Assembly (NCBI GenBank): GCA_903644065.1
Contig: CAHJXF010000004.1
Coordinates: 1-39,152 of the forward strand
Direction of reading: 5' to 3'
From: Betaproteobacteria bacterium
GTDB taxonomy: Bacteria; Pseudomonadota; Gammaproteobacteria; Burkholderiales; Burkholderiaceae_D
DNA length: 39,152 nt
In this document: positions 22,760-31,331 of the stretch, in pieces
Numbering within the stretch: the stretch's first letter is position 1
Layout of the letters: each line of letters begins with the position of its first letter
Position numbers and translations under genes: made by a program
The notes under the pieces: model-generated
What the model was told of the DNA's origin: nothing
Databases searched by the model: none
What the model saw: the letters and a program-made list of their open reading frames with translations, nothing else

Positions 22760-23644
22760 CTATTTCGATGCGGTCGTGTTCAGGAACGGGATCGGTGCGC
22801 CCGCGTAGATCGCGGTAGGCAGCACGCCGTTCCACTTGTTGGCCTGCGCCAGCTGCACCTCGATGCGGCGCAGCTCGAGCACGTCCTTGCTCTGCGCGAT
22901 CGCGGCGTTCTGCAACTTCAGCGACTCCGCCTGCGCGGTCGCGATGGTCAGGTTGGCGTAGGCCTCGCCGTCCGCGCGCTTGCGCACCGCGGCGGCCTCC
23001 GCCTCGGCGACCGCGACCGTCTGCTTTTGCTCGCTCTCGACCGTCTTGAGCTTGTTGTCGGCGGCCTGGCGCAACTGCTCCTGCGTCACCTTCTCGTTGA
23101 TGGCGGCCATGTACGACTGCGAGAACGCGAAGTTCCGCATGTCGATGTTGATGACGTTGGCGCCGTAGATGTCGAGCTTGGTCTGCAGCGCCGCGTAGAT
23201 GTCGCTGGAGACCTTCGAGCGCTGCGCGATCAGGTCCGGCGCCGTGTAGCGCGCCGTGACCGCCTTGAAGACTTCCTGCGACGCGGTCTGCACGAAGTTG
23301 TTGAGGTCGCCGTCGTGCGAGTACTTCTCGTAGACCTCGCCCACCTTGTCGACCCGCACCGCGTAGCGCACGGTGAGACTGACGGTCACCGGCTGCGTGT
23401 CGGACGTGCTGCCGTCCGCCTTGTCGATGTCGGCCGTCTCCGCGCGGATGCTGAAGTTGCGCAGGTGCTGCCAGGGAGGCAGCACGGCCAAGCCTTCGTC
23501 CTCGATCTTGATGATGCGGCCGAACTGCGTGACGACGCCGCGGCTGCCGGTCGGGACGGAGGCGAACGGCCAGATCCAGAAGAAGGCGATCAGTCCGCCG
23601 ACGGCGACCGCCGTGTAGCCGATGGTTCTCGTGCCGAGCTGCAT
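22760..23644 (-). CDS. Prohibitin-like SPFH-domain membrane protein, 294 aa
   Basis: This is a band-7/SPFH protein of the prohibitin type, anchored by one N-terminal membrane helix (TIGYTAVAVGGLIAFFWIWP). The SPFH domain runs from VPTGSRGVVTQFGRI through VTVSLTVRYAVRVDKVGEVY to NVINIDMRNFAFSQSYMAAI. A long charged coiled coil follows (KVTQEQLRQAADNKLKTVES and AVAEAEAAAVRKRADGEAYA), typical of oligomer-forming members. The ATG at 23642-23644 follows GGAG by about 5 nt. Relatives such as HflK/HflC and QmcA modulate membrane proteases or organise membrane patches. No protease or NfeD partner gene adjoins it, so the role is open. It reads in the same direction as the receptor operon but is 288 bp upstream of it. 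Confidence 0.92.
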   Translation of the reverse strand: MQLGTRTIGYTAVAVGGLIAFFWIWPFASVPTGSRGVVTQFGRIIKIEDEGLAVLPPWQHLRNFSIRAETADIDKADGSTSDTQPVTVSLTVRYAVRVDKVGEVYEKYSHDGDLNNFVQTASQEVFKAVTARYTAPDLIAQRSKVSSDIYAALQTKLDIYGANVINIDMRNFAFSQSYMAAINEKVTQEQLRQAADNKLKTVESEQKQTVAVAEAEAAAVRKRADGEAYANLTIATAQAESLKLQNAAIAQSKDVLELRRIEVQLAQANKWNGVLPTAIYAGAPIPFLNTTASK

Positions 23645-23722
23645 GGGTTCTCCGGTCGTTGATTCTTGCTGGAGATTACCGCGTTCGTCGGCAGGGATGC
23701 GATCGATCGCCCCGCGCCTCGC

Positions 23723-23758
23723 GCGTCGATCGCGCCGCCCCCCAGCGTCGATCGCGCC
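23723..23758. repeat. 14-bp direct repeat, 22-bp spacing
   Basis: GCGTCGATCGCGCC occurs at 23723-23736 and again at 23745-23758 in the non-coding gap (23645-23883) between the SPFH gene and the ABM-domain gene. The distance of about two helical turns would suit a protein binding one DNA face. Function is unknown, and the surrounding DNA is of simple GC-rich composition. Confidence 0.5.
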
Positions 23759-23883
23759 CCATCGCGCGCCCTCGAAGCGCCGCGTCCCCGGCGAGCAGAC
23801 GTCCCGCCAAGCACGTGCGCTATCCGCACGAAAGCGACCTGCCCGCTACGAGGACGTCTGCCGCCCGTGTCCGTCCAGCCGCG

Positions 23884-24219
23884 TCAGGCCGGATCGGTCG
23901 ATGCGAAGGTCTCGACCACTTCGTAGTAGACCGGGCTGAACGACGTCGCGACCTGCGCCGCGTCGGCCATGTGACGCCTGGCTTCGGGGTCCGCCATCAT
24001 CGCGTCGACGTCGCTCTGGCTGCGCCACTGTGCGCAGTTCGTCACGTGGTGGCGGTCCGGGCTGACGTGCAGAGTGGCCGAGACGAAGCCTTCGCGGTGC
24101 CGCATGCCGTTCCGCGTTGCCCGGGACAGGATGTGGAACAGCTCATCGGCACGGGACGGATCCACGTCGAAGGTGTTGATCAGCGTGAAGTAGCGGTGCG
24201 ACGGGTCGAGCGTAACCAT
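23884..24219 (-). CDS. Antibiotic biosynthesis monooxygenase (ABM) domain protein, 111 aa
   Basis: This is a small ferredoxin-like fold protein of the ABM family, whose members oxidise quinols or polyketides or degrade haem, often without a cofactor. The start reads MVTLDPSHRYFTLINTFDVD, then SRADELFHILSRATRN, and GFVSATLHVSPDRHHVTNCA, with the family-typical Trp in AQWRSQSDVDAMMADPEA. It ends SFSPVYYEVVETF. The ATG at 24217-24219 follows GGAGG by about 6 nt. It is divergent from a MarR regulator across 58 bp that contain two tandem palindromes, so it is very probably the target of that regulator. A quinone or phenolic substrate is plausible because MarR-ABM pairs often respond to such compounds; the sequence does not show it. 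Confidence 0.88.
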   Translation of the reverse strand: MVTLDPSHRYFTLINTFDVDPSRADELFHILSRATRNGMRHREGFVSATLHVSPDRHHVTNCAQWRSQSDVDAMMADPEARRHMADAAQVATSFSPVYYEVVETFASTDPA

Positions 24220-24242
24220 GGTGAACCTCCGACGATCGTTTA

Positions 24243-24279
24243 ATATAAGGGCCCTGATATTATATAAGGAGCCTGATAT
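24243..24279. promoter_or_regulatory. Two tandem palindromic operators, probable MarR sites
   Basis: ATATAAGGGCCCTGATAT at 24243-24260 and ATATAAGGAGCCTGATAT at 24262-24279 are 18-bp near-palindromes repeated at a 19-bp step. Each is symmetric apart from one mismatched pair in the arms; the second also has a central AG. The second contains the AAGGAG of the marR gene and reaches its ATG, so binding there would directly block translation signals and transcription start. The region is strikingly AT-rich against its surroundings and provides -10-like sequence for both divergent genes. Confidence 0.85.
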
Positions 24280-24733
24280 GTCGAGCGACTCGCCGACGGC
24301 GGTCGAGAAACGATTGGGGTACGCGTTGAAGATGGCGCAGCACGCCCTTCGGCTGGCGATGGACGACGCCTTGCGGCCCCTGGGACTGACGACGCCGCAA
24401 TACGCCGTGCTGTGCGCGATCGAAGCCGAGCCCGGCATCTCGAATGCCTCCCTGGCGCGGGCCGTCTTCGTGACGGCTCAGACGATGCAGGCGGTTCTGG
24501 GCAACCTCGAGCGCGCGGGGCACATGGACCGTCGCGCGGCGCCGGACAACCGGCGCTTGCTGCGAAGCGAGTTGACCCGTCCCGGTCGCAGGACGTTGGC
24601 CCGGGCGCACGAAGCGGTCCGGGTCGTCGAGGATCGGCTGGTCGCGTCGTTGGGAAAGTCGAACGCGGGCGCGTTCACGACCGCGCTTCTGAAGTGCGCC
24701 GACGACCTGCGGTCGATCAGCGCCGCGCGATGA
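24278..24733 (+). CDS. MarR-family transcriptional regulator, 151 aa
   Basis: This is a winged-helix regulator. The N-terminal dimerisation helix includes KRLGYALKMAQHALRLAMDD. The DNA-binding part has LTTPQYAVLCAIEAEPGISN and ASLARAVFVTAQTMQAVLGN (recognition helix). The wing is MDRRAAPDNRRLLRSELT, with the conserved Asp-Arg type contact. A C-terminal dimerisation helix follows. The ATG at 24278 sits 6 nt behind AAGGAG, which is inside the second palindromic operator; autorepression is therefore the simplest reading. The divergent ABM-domain gene is the likely regulated target. The inducing ligand is unknown; MarR proteins commonly sense phenolic compounds or oxidation. One Cys (LLKCADDL) is present near the C-terminus. 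Confidence 0.93.
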   Translation: MSSDSPTAVEKRLGYALKMAQHALRLAMDDALRPLGLTTPQYAVLCAIEAEPGISNASLARAVFVTAQTMQAVLGNLERAGHMDRRAAPDNRRLLRSELTRPGRRTLARAHEAVRVVEDRLVASLGKSNAGAFTTALLKCADDLRSISAAR

Positions 24734-24797
24734 CGGCGAGGCGGTGCGGCCCGGCCAGTCGCGATGCCGGGCGCCGTCATCCGCTTCCTCGTCCGGG

Positions 24798-24873
<76 letters not shown>

Positions 24874-24956
24874 GTGGCCGTGATGTTAACGGAGCCGCGC
24901 GCGACCGGAAAGCACCGCCGGCCGGCGAAGCGCCGCGGGCGCAGGCCGGCCGTCCG

Positions 24957-25460
24957 CTACTTGACGATGGTCAGGCGCGGCCGGCCCTTGGGCCCGTCGG
25001 TGGGCGGCTCGGGACGTTCGTCCGGCTGCACCACCTTCAACACCTCGCGGCTCTTGCTGGCCTCGCGCTCGGACGGCGCCTCTTCGACGGCCACCGTCGT
25101 GGCCGGCGCCGGCAACGCGGGCGGCTCGTGGCCACGACCGGTCGCGACGTCGGCGAGATCGAAGGCCATGCCATGGCCGTTCTCGCGCGCATAGATCGCG
25201 CTAACGTTGGTGATCGGCACCGAGATGGTCCGGGCCTTGCCGCCGAAACGCGCCTGGAACTCGACCAGGTCGTTGCCGATCTGCAGCTTGCTGGTGGCCA
25301 GCGCGCTGATGTTGAGCACGATCTCGTTGTTCTTGACGAACTCCTGCGGCACCCGCGTCGTCGCGTCGACGTGCACGGCCAGGAACGGCGTGTAGCCGCT
25401 GTCCGTGCACCACTCGTAGATGGCGCGGATCAGGTACGGCTTCGTGGACGGTTCGGACAT
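24957..25460 (-). CDS. sspB: ClpXP adaptor SspB, 167 aa
   Basis: SspB binds the ssrA degradation tag and hands tagged proteins to ClpXP. The substrate-binding domain (1 to about 110) reads KPYLIRAIYEWCTDSGYTPF, then VPQEFVKNNEIVLNISALAT, and FQARFGGKARTISVPITNVS with IYARENGHGMAF. A flexible Pro/Glu-rich linker follows. The C-terminal tail GRPRLTIVK corresponds to the ClpX-docking motif of the family. The start MSEPSTKPYL matches known proteins. It follows sspA by 51 bp on the same strand, the usual sspA-sspB order, and is followed by tRNA-Thr. Confidence 0.96.
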   Translation of the reverse strand: MSEPSTKPYLIRAIYEWCTDSGYTPFLAVHVDATTRVPQEFVKNNEIVLNISALATSKLQIGNDLVEFQARFGGKARTISVPITNVSAIYARENGHGMAFDLADVATGRGHEPPALPAPATTVAVEEAPSEREASKSREVLKVVQPDERPEPPTDGPKGRPRLTIVK

Positions 25461-25511
25461 GGTTTCAGGCGACAGCCATGCTACGAAAAAGCGGCCGACG
25501 CGGCAATCCGC

Positions 25512-26123
25512 TCAGCGTCGCATCACCTTCTCGGACGGCGTCAACGCTTCGATGTAGGCGGGACGGGAGAAGATGCGCTCCGCGTACTTCATCAGCGGCG
25601 CCGCGTTCTTGCCGAGCTCGATACTGTAATGGCCGAGCCGCCACAGCAGCGGCGCGATCGCGACGTCGAGCATCGAGAAGTCGTCGCCCAGCATGAACTT
25701 GTTCTTGACGAACACCGGCGCCAGCTGCGTCAGCCGGTCGCGAATGCCGGCGCGCGCCTTCTCGTGGGCCTTCTCGTGCCCCTTCGCCGTCACGTTCTCG
25801 AGCGTGCCGACGTGGATGAACAGCTCCTTTTCGAAGTTGAACAGGAACAGGCGGGCACGCGCGCGCATCACCGGATCGGCGGGCATCAGTTGCGGATGCG
25901 GGAAGCGCTCGTCGATGTACTCGTTGATGATGTTCGATTCGTACAGCACCAGGTCGCGTTCGACCAGGATCGGTACCTGGCCATACGGGTTCATGACCGA
26001 GATGTCTTCGGGCTTGTTGAAGAGATCGATGTCGCGGATCTCGAAGTCCATGCCCTTCTCGAACAGCACGAGACGACAGCGTTGGCTGAAAGGGCAGGTC
26101 GTGCCGGAATACAAAACCATCAT
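25512..26123 (-). CDS. sspA: Stringent starvation protein A (SspA), 203 aa
   Basis: SspA is a glutathione-S-transferase-fold protein that binds RNA polymerase and alters promoter choice during starvation and acid stress. The N-terminal thioredoxin-like domain has LYSGTTCPFSQRCRLVLFEK and NPYGQVPILVERDLVLYESN with the conserved cis-Pro. The helical C-terminal domain has FPHPQLMPADPVMRARARLF, LGDDFSMLDVAIAPLLWRL and ends YIEALTPSEKVMRR. Two adjacent ATGs (MMVLYS) make the exact start uncertain by one residue; AGGGAA lies upstream. It is separated from petC by a strong terminator, so it is transcribed from its own start or by read-through. Confidence 0.97.
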   Translation of the reverse strand: MMVLYSGTTCPFSQRCRLVLFEKGMDFEIRDIDLFNKPEDISVMNPYGQVPILVERDLVLYESNIINEYIDERFPHPQLMPADPVMRARARLFLFNFEKELFIHVGTLENVTAKGHEKAHEKARAGIRDRLTQLAPVFVKNKFMLGDDFSMLDVAIAPLLWRLGHYSIELGKNAAPLMKYAERIFSRPAYIEALTPSEKVMRR

Positions 26124-26153
26124 GTCGAATTTCCCTTGCGAGGTCTTTAACCC

Positions 26154-26194
26154 AAAAAGACGAGGGCCGGGAAGCGTCGGCTTCCCGGCCCTCG
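26154..26194 (-). terminator. Strong rho-independent terminator between petC and sspA
   Basis: A perfect 15-bp stem (CGAGGGCCGGGAAGC at 26161-26175 with its complement at 26180-26194) with loop GTCG is followed on the minus strand by TCTTTTT. It lies 11 bp after the petC stop codon and closes the petABC transcript. Confidence 0.93.
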
Positions 26195-26204
26195 GGTCAA
26201 CCCT

Positions 26205-26975
26205 TTATTTGACTTCTTTCCAGTACGACGCGTTGAGGCGCCACGTCAGGACGAACGTGACCGCGAGGAACAGCAGTACCCAGACGCCGATGCGTCGCCG
26301 GCTCTCCCGGGCCGGCTCGGCCATCCAGCCGAGGAAGGCCGTGATGTCGGCGACCGCATGGTCGTACTGCAGCGGCGTCATCGAACCCGGCGTGATCTCC
26401 TCGAACTTCTCGAACTCGTGGACCGGCTTGCCGGCTTCGTCCTTCTTGTCGACGTACACCACGTCGCGCGTGCCCTGCAGCTGCCACAGCACGTGCGGCA
26501 TCGCCGAGTTGGGATACGCCATGTTGTTCCAGCCGGTCGGACGCGTCTCGTCGCGGTAGTAGGTACGCAGGTACGAGTAGATGTAGTCGGCGCCCGTGCC
26601 GCGCTCGCCGGACTTGGCGCGCGCGATCACGGACAGGTCGGGCGGCGCCGCGCCGAACCAGTCCTTCGCGTCCTTGGGCGCCATCGCCACGCGCATCAAC
26701 TCGCCGACCTTGTCGCTCGTGAACATCAGGTTCTTCTTGATCTGATCTTCGTTCAGGCCCAGGTCCTGCAGCCGGCTGTAGCGCATCGACGACGCGCTGT
26801 GGCAATTGAGGCAGTAGTTGACGAACAGCTTCGCGCCGCTCTGCAACGCGGCCTGGTCGTTCATCAGGTCGGGGGCATGGTCGAGCGCATAGCCCTCTTC
26901 CGCGCCCCGGGCGACGAGCGGCGAAAGCGAGGCGAGCGATGACGCGAACCACAGGAGGACGAGCAGTTTCTTCAT
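26205..26975 (-). CDS. petC: Cytochrome c1 of the bc1 complex, 256 aa
   Basis: PetC passes electrons from the Rieske protein to soluble cytochrome c. A signal peptide (MKKLLVLLWFASSLASLSPL, cleavage near ARGA) precedes the haem site C55-L-N-C58-H59 in VNYCLNCHSASSMRYSR. The haem-face segments DWFGAAPPDLSVIARAK and DYIYSYLRTYYRDETRP follow, with WNNMAYPNSAMPHVLW. The C-terminal membrane anchor is RRRIGVWVLLFLAVTFVLTW. The ATG at 26973-26975 begins with a normal MKK signal; an ATG seven codons earlier (26994-26996) is also possible. It is the last gene of petA-petB-petC and is followed directly by a terminator. Confidence 0.96.
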   Translation of the reverse strand: MKKLLVLLWFASSLASLSPLVARGAEEGYALDHAPDLMNDQAALQSGAKLFVNYCLNCHSASSMRYSRLQDLGLNEDQIKKNLMFTSDKVGELMRVAMAPKDAKDWFGAAPPDLSVIARAKSGERGTGADYIYSYLRTYYRDETRPTGWNNMAYPNSAMPHVLWQLQGTRDVVYVDKKDEAGKPVHEFEKFEEITPGSMTPLQYDHAVADITAFLGWMAEPARESRRRIGVWVLLFLAVTFVLTWRLNASYWKEVK

Positions 26976-27020
26976 GCGAGGCTTTCGGGCGGACATCGTC
27001 GACGGGGCATGGACGTCCGG

Positions 27021-28448
27021 TCAGTGCGGATGGAACACCACCCGGTCGGGCGGCGTCTTGAAGGTCCCGAGTCGGGTCCACAGCGGCATCAGCAGGAAGA
27101 AGCCGAAGTAGTAGACCGTGCCGACCTGCGACAACAGGTTCTTGACGTCCGACGGCGGCTCGGTGCCGAGCCAGCACAGCACCACGAACACCACGAAGAA
27201 CACGCCGTACAACAGCTTGTGCCAGTTGGGCCGATAGCGGATCGACTTGACCGGGCTGTAGTCGAGCCATGGCAGGAAGAACAGCATGACCACCGCGCCG
27301 CCCATCACCACCACGCCCCAGAACTTGGCGTCGAAGGTGCGCAGCAGCACCATGGCCACGGCCGCCGCGAAGGCCACCGGAACGGCCCACTTCAACGCCG
27401 GCTTGGCCCGCGTGTACCACAGCCCGAACGCGCCGGCGATGCCGACGATCATGACCCACGTGAACACGTCGGTGGTGGCGCGCAGCATCGAATAGAACGC
27501 AGTGAAATACCACACCGGCGCGATGTGCTGCGGCGTCTGCAGCGGGTTGGCCGGCAGGAAGTTGTTGAACTCGAGGAAGTAGCCGCCCATCTCCGGCGCG
27601 AAGAACACCACCACCGAGAAGATGAAGAGGAACACCGACACGCCCATGATGTCGTGGACCGTGTAGTACGGATGGAACGGGATGCCGTCGAGCGGAATGC
27701 CGTTCGCGTCCTTGTCCTTCTTGATGTCGACGCCGTCCGGATTGTTCGAGCCCACCTCGTGCAGCGCCACGATGTGCGCGGCCACCAGCCCGAGCAGCAC
27801 CAGCGGGATGGCGATGACGTGGAACGAGAAGAAGCGGTTGAGCGTGGCGTCGGACACCACGTAGTCGCCGCGGATCCAGATCGACAGTTCGGGCCCGATG
27901 AACGGCACGGCCGAGAACAGGTTGACGATCACCTGCGCGCCCCAGAACGACATCTGGCCCCACGGCAGCAGGTAGCCGAAGAAGGCCTCGGCCATCAGGC
28001 AGAGAAAGATGGCGGTGCCGAAGATCCACACCAGCTCGCGGGGCTTGCGGTACGAGCCATAGATCAGGCCACGCACCATGTGCAGGTACACGACGATGAA
28101 GAACATCGACGCGCCGGTCGAGTGCATGTAGCGGATCAGCCAGCCCCACGGCACCTCGCGCATGATGTACTCGACGCTGGCGAAGGCGACCGGCACGCCG
28201 GCGGCGTTGAGCGACGCGTCGGGCTTGTAGTGCATGACCAGGAAGATGCCGGTCACGATCTGGATCACCAGGACCAGCAGCGCGAACGAGCCGAAGTAGT
28301 ACCAGATGTTGAAATTCTTCGGCGCGTAGTACTCGGACAGGTGCGCCTTCCAGGTCGACGTCAGCGGGAAGCGCGTGTCGACCCACCCGAGCAGCCGCTC
28401 CGGCGCCGATGCGTTCGGCGAAACTTCGATTGCCTTGCTGTTAGCCAT
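27021..28448 (-). CDS. petB: Cytochrome b of the bc1 complex, 475 aa
   Basis: PetB is the eight-helix membrane core of the bc1 complex, with two b haems and the quinol oxidation and reduction sites. Haem-ligand histidines lie in YMHSTGASMFFIVVYLHMVR and FFSFHVIAIPLVLLGLVAAH. The Qo region has GYLLPWGQMSFWGAQV. The motif usually written PEWY appears as PVWY in HIAPVWYFTAFYSMLR, a variant I recall from Beta- and Gammaproteobacteria. The length is longer than mitochondrial cytochrome b, as usual for this group. The ATG at 28446-28448 follows GGAGAG. It lies 45 bp before petC and 205 bp after petA. Confidence 0.97.
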   Translation of the reverse strand: MANSKAIEVSPNASAPERLLGWVDTRFPLTSTWKAHLSEYYAPKNFNIWYYFGSFALLVLVIQIVTGIFLVMHYKPDASLNAAGVPVAFASVEYIMREVPWGWLIRYMHSTGASMFFIVVYLHMVRGLIYGSYRKPRELVWIFGTAIFLCLMAEAFFGYLLPWGQMSFWGAQVIVNLFSAVPFIGPELSIWIRGDYVVSDATLNRFFSFHVIAIPLVLLGLVAAHIVALHEVGSNNPDGVDIKKDKDANGIPLDGIPFHPYYTVHDIMGVSVFLFIFSVVVFFAPEMGGYFLEFNNFLPANPLQTPQHIAPVWYFTAFYSMLRATTDVFTWVMIVGIAGAFGLWYTRAKPALKWAVPVAFAAAVAMVLLRTFDAKFWGVVVMGGAVVMLFFLPWLDYSPVKSIRYRPNWHKLLYGVFFVVFVVLCWLGTEPPSDVKNLLSQVGTVYYFGFFLLMPLWTRLGTFKTPPDRVVFHPH

Positions 28449-28653
28449 GAATCTCTCCGTACCGCAATGACATCGTCTTCATCGTGTCGTCCGCCCGGAA
28501 CACGGGGGGCCAGGGGGCTCCCGGAACTCGCCCGGAACCGTCGTGCAGGCGGTGCGCGACGCGGCGGAAGTGGAGCCCGCCCGGACCCTCGCACGCCTGC
28601 GGACCCTGCCGCACACCGTGCGACGCCACGGACCGTCGCCGCACCGACGGCGC

Positions 28654-29343
28654 TCAGGCCTTCGGCTCTTCGCCGATCAGGATCCTGCTGTCCGTCAGGA
28701 ACGTGTAGGGCGGCACCGGCAGGTTGTCCGGTGCGGGCTTGTTCTTGAACACGCGACCCGCCAGGTCGAAGGTGGAACCGTGACAGGGGCAGAGGAAACC
28801 ACCGGGCCAGTCGTCGGGGAGGCTCGGCTGCGCACCGGGCGCGAAGCGGGCCGATGGCGAGCAGCCGAGGTGGGTGCACACGCCCACCGCCACCAGGTAC
28901 TCGGGCTTGAGCGATCGGTACTCGTTGCGCACCGCGACCATCGGGGTGAGCTCCGACTGGTTGCGCTTGGATTCGGGATCGGCCAGCGACGCGTCGTTCT
29001 TCTTCAGCTCCTCGATCATCGCCGGACTGCGACGCACCACCCACACCGGCTTGCCGCGCCACTCGAAGGTCCGCAACTCGCCCATCGCCATGCCGGAGAT
29101 GTCGGCCTCGACCGGCGCGCCGGCGGCCTTCGCCCGCTCGGACGGCTCGAAGCTGCCCACCAGCGGCGAGACCGCCGCGACGCCGACCACGCCGCCGGCC
29201 GCGCAACTCGCGATCAGCAGGTTGCGACGCGTGGGGTCCATGGGCCTGGGCTGGGGCGACGGCTTGGAAGCGCCGGGCGCACCGGAGGGAGACGTGCCGA
29301 AAGCCGGGTCGGGCGCTCCGGCGAGATGATCTGCGCTGGACAT
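28654..29343 (-). CDS. petA: Rieske iron-sulfur subunit of the bc1 complex, 229 aa
   Basis: PetA carries the [2Fe-2S] cluster that takes the first electron from ubiquinol. The cluster motifs are CTHLGC in VGVCTHLGCSPSARF and CPCHGS in GGFLCPCHGSTFDLAG. The N-terminal membrane anchor contains a Tat-like twin arginine, TRRNLLIASCAAGGVVG, and is followed by EPSERAKAAGAPVEADIS. Tat export fits the tatABC genes in this window. I chose the ATG at 29341-29343, which gives an extra Pro/Ser-rich leader of about 34 residues. The ATG at 29239-29241, just before DPTRRN, gives a more usual length and cannot be excluded. A good promoter lies upstream. Confidence 0.96.
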   Translation of the reverse strand: MSSADHLAGAPDPAFGTSPSGAPGASKPSPQPRPMDPTRRNLLIASCAAGGVVGVAAVSPLVGSFEPSERAKAAGAPVEADISGMAMGELRTFEWRGKPVWVVRRSPAMIEELKKNDASLADPESKRNQSELTPMVAVRNEYRSLKPEYLVAVGVCTHLGCSPSARFAPGAQPSLPDDWPGGFLCPCHGSTFDLAGRVFKNKPAPDNLPVPPYTFLTDSRILIGEEPKA

Positions 29344-29461
29344 GAGGATGCCGCAGCCGTCGAGGCCGGGCCTTGATTGACGTGGGTGACGACCGGGCAC
29401 GGCATCCGGGGCGGTCGCGCCGGGCGCGACCGATCGGGCCAAAGGATCGAGACAGCCGCCG

Positions 29462-29489
29462 ATTTTACCGGAATCCCACAGCGAATCAA
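29462..29489 (-). promoter_or_regulatory. Sigma-70 promoter of petABC
   Basis: On the minus strand TTGATT (29484-29489) and TAAAAT (29462-29467) are separated by 16 bp. Transcription would start near 29455, giving a leader of about 110 nt before the petA ATG chosen here. The AT-rich box stands out in the GC-rich gap between petA and mscL. Confidence 0.65.
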
Positions 29490-29585
29490 AGTTCGTCCCA
29501 CCAGCCGGCCCGACACCCTGCCACGGGGACGGTCGCGACCACGGATAACATTAAACTCGCCCGTCCATACAACCGGGGGAAGGCA

Positions 29586-30038
<453 letters not shown>

Positions 30039-30117
30039 CGAACGAGCCGCCCTTGACGCGTCGACGCGAGGTCCTCCTCGCCGCACCACGACCGCTTTTT
30101 CCGGCGTCACCCGCCCG

Positions 30118-31329
30118 ATGACGGTCGTGGCGTCGCGAACCGCGCGCGCGCTGGGGCGCCGGCTCTGGCTGGTCTTCGCGCAGACGGTCACGATCGGGCT
30201 GGCAATCCTTTTCGTCGTGCAAACGCTGCGGCCCGAATGGCTGCTCGAACGCGCCGTCGGCTCGGTCACCATCAACGAGACGTCGGCCGCCCCGCGCACG
30301 ACGCTACCGGCCGTCTTCGGCAAGGGCCATCCGGCGTCGTACAGCGACGCGGTCCGGTCGGCGATGCCGGCGGTGGTGAGCATCGACATCAACGGCGATG
30401 CGCACGACGCACGCAATGCGTTCTCGGACGATCCGCGCCTGCGCCGCCAGCAGAACCGGCGGCTCAACGAGGCGCTGACCGAGCGGACCCTGGCGTCTGG
30501 CGTGATCGTCAGCCGCGACGGCTACCTGCTCACCAACCGGCACGTCATCGAAGGCGCCGACGAGATCCTCGTCACATTGTCCGACGGGCGACATGCGACC
30601 GCGGCGGTGGTGGGCAGCGACGCGGAGACCGACCTCGCGGTGCTGCGGATCGAGCTGCGCGACCTGCCGGTGATCACGCTCGGGCGGATCGAGGACGCGA
30701 ACGTGGGCGACGTGGTGCTGGCCATCGGCAACCCGTTCGGCGTGGGCCAGACGGTGACGATGGGCATCATCAGCGCGCTCGGCCGCAATCACCTCAACCT
30801 GACCAACTTCGAGAACTACATCCAGACCGATGCGGCGATCAATCCGGGCAACTCGGGCGGCGCGCTGGTCAACGCCAGCGGCAACCTGATCGGCATCAAC
30901 TCCGCGATCTTCACGAAGGCCTCGGGCGGCTCGCTCGGCATCGGCTTCGCCGTTCCGGTCTCGACCGCCAAGGAAGTGCTCGAAGGCATCATCACGAGCG
31001 GCGAGGTGATCCGCGGCTACATCGGCGTGGAGCCGCAGGACATCTCGCCCGAGGAGGTCGAAGCGCTCACGTTCGGCCGCAGCAAGGGCGCGTTCATCTC
31101 GGGCGTCAATCGCGGCGGGCCGGCCGACCAGGCGGGCGTGCGGCCGGGCGACATCCTGGTCGCGGTCAACGACCAGCCGGTCGTCGACACCATCACGATG
31201 CTGGACCTGATCGCGCGCCTGAAGCCGGGCAGCAGCGCGCGCCTGAAGCTGTTCCGCAAGAAGGAAGAGCTGTCGCTGCCGGTCAAGGTCGCGACGCGAC
31301 CGAAGCCCGGCGCCAACGCGGAGAAGTGA
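30118..31329 (+). CDS. DegS-type trypsin-like periplasmic serine protease, 403 aa
   Basis: This is an HtrA-family protease tethered to the inner membrane. Residues about 17-40 form a membrane anchor (LWLVFAQTVTIGLAILFVVQ). The protease domain has the triad H142 (LLTNRHVIEGAD), D172 (DAETDLAVLRIE) and S246 (INPGNSGGALVN). One PDZ domain follows from about 305 (IRGYIGVEPQDISPEEVEAL, then NRGGPADQAGVRPGDILVAV). An N-terminal anchor and a single PDZ domain are the DegS layout, unlike DegP with two PDZ domains. DegS proteins cut an anti-sigma factor in envelope stress. No rseA-like gene lies here, so that role is only inferred. It starts at ATG 30118, 79 bp after mscL. Confidence 0.93.
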   Translation: MTVVASRTARALGRRLWLVFAQTVTIGLAILFVVQTLRPEWLLERAVGSVTINETSAAPRTTLPAVFGKGHPASYSDAVRSAMPAVVSIDINGDAHDARNAFSDDPRLRRQQNRRLNEALTERTLASGVIVSRDGYLLTNRHVIEGADEILVTLSDGRHATAAVVGSDAETDLAVLRIELRDLPVITLGRIEDANVGDVVLAIGNPFGVGQTVTMGIISALGRNHLNLTNFENYIQTDAAINPGNSGGALVNASGNLIGINSAIFTKASGGSLGIGFAVPVSTAKEVLEGIITSGEVIRGYIGVEPQDISPEEVEALTFGRSKGAFISGVNRGGPADQAGVRPGDILVAVNDQPVVDTITMLDLIARLKPGSSARLKLFRKKEELSLPVKVATRPKPGANAEK

Positions 31330-31331
31330 CG

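Noticed and set aside
20036-23662. A plus-strand open frame of about 1200 codons opposite the TonB receptor and SPFH genes
   Set aside because: It is the antisense shadow of the minus-strand genes. The composition is Arg/Val/Asp/Gln-rich without motifs, as expected from third-position GC bias.
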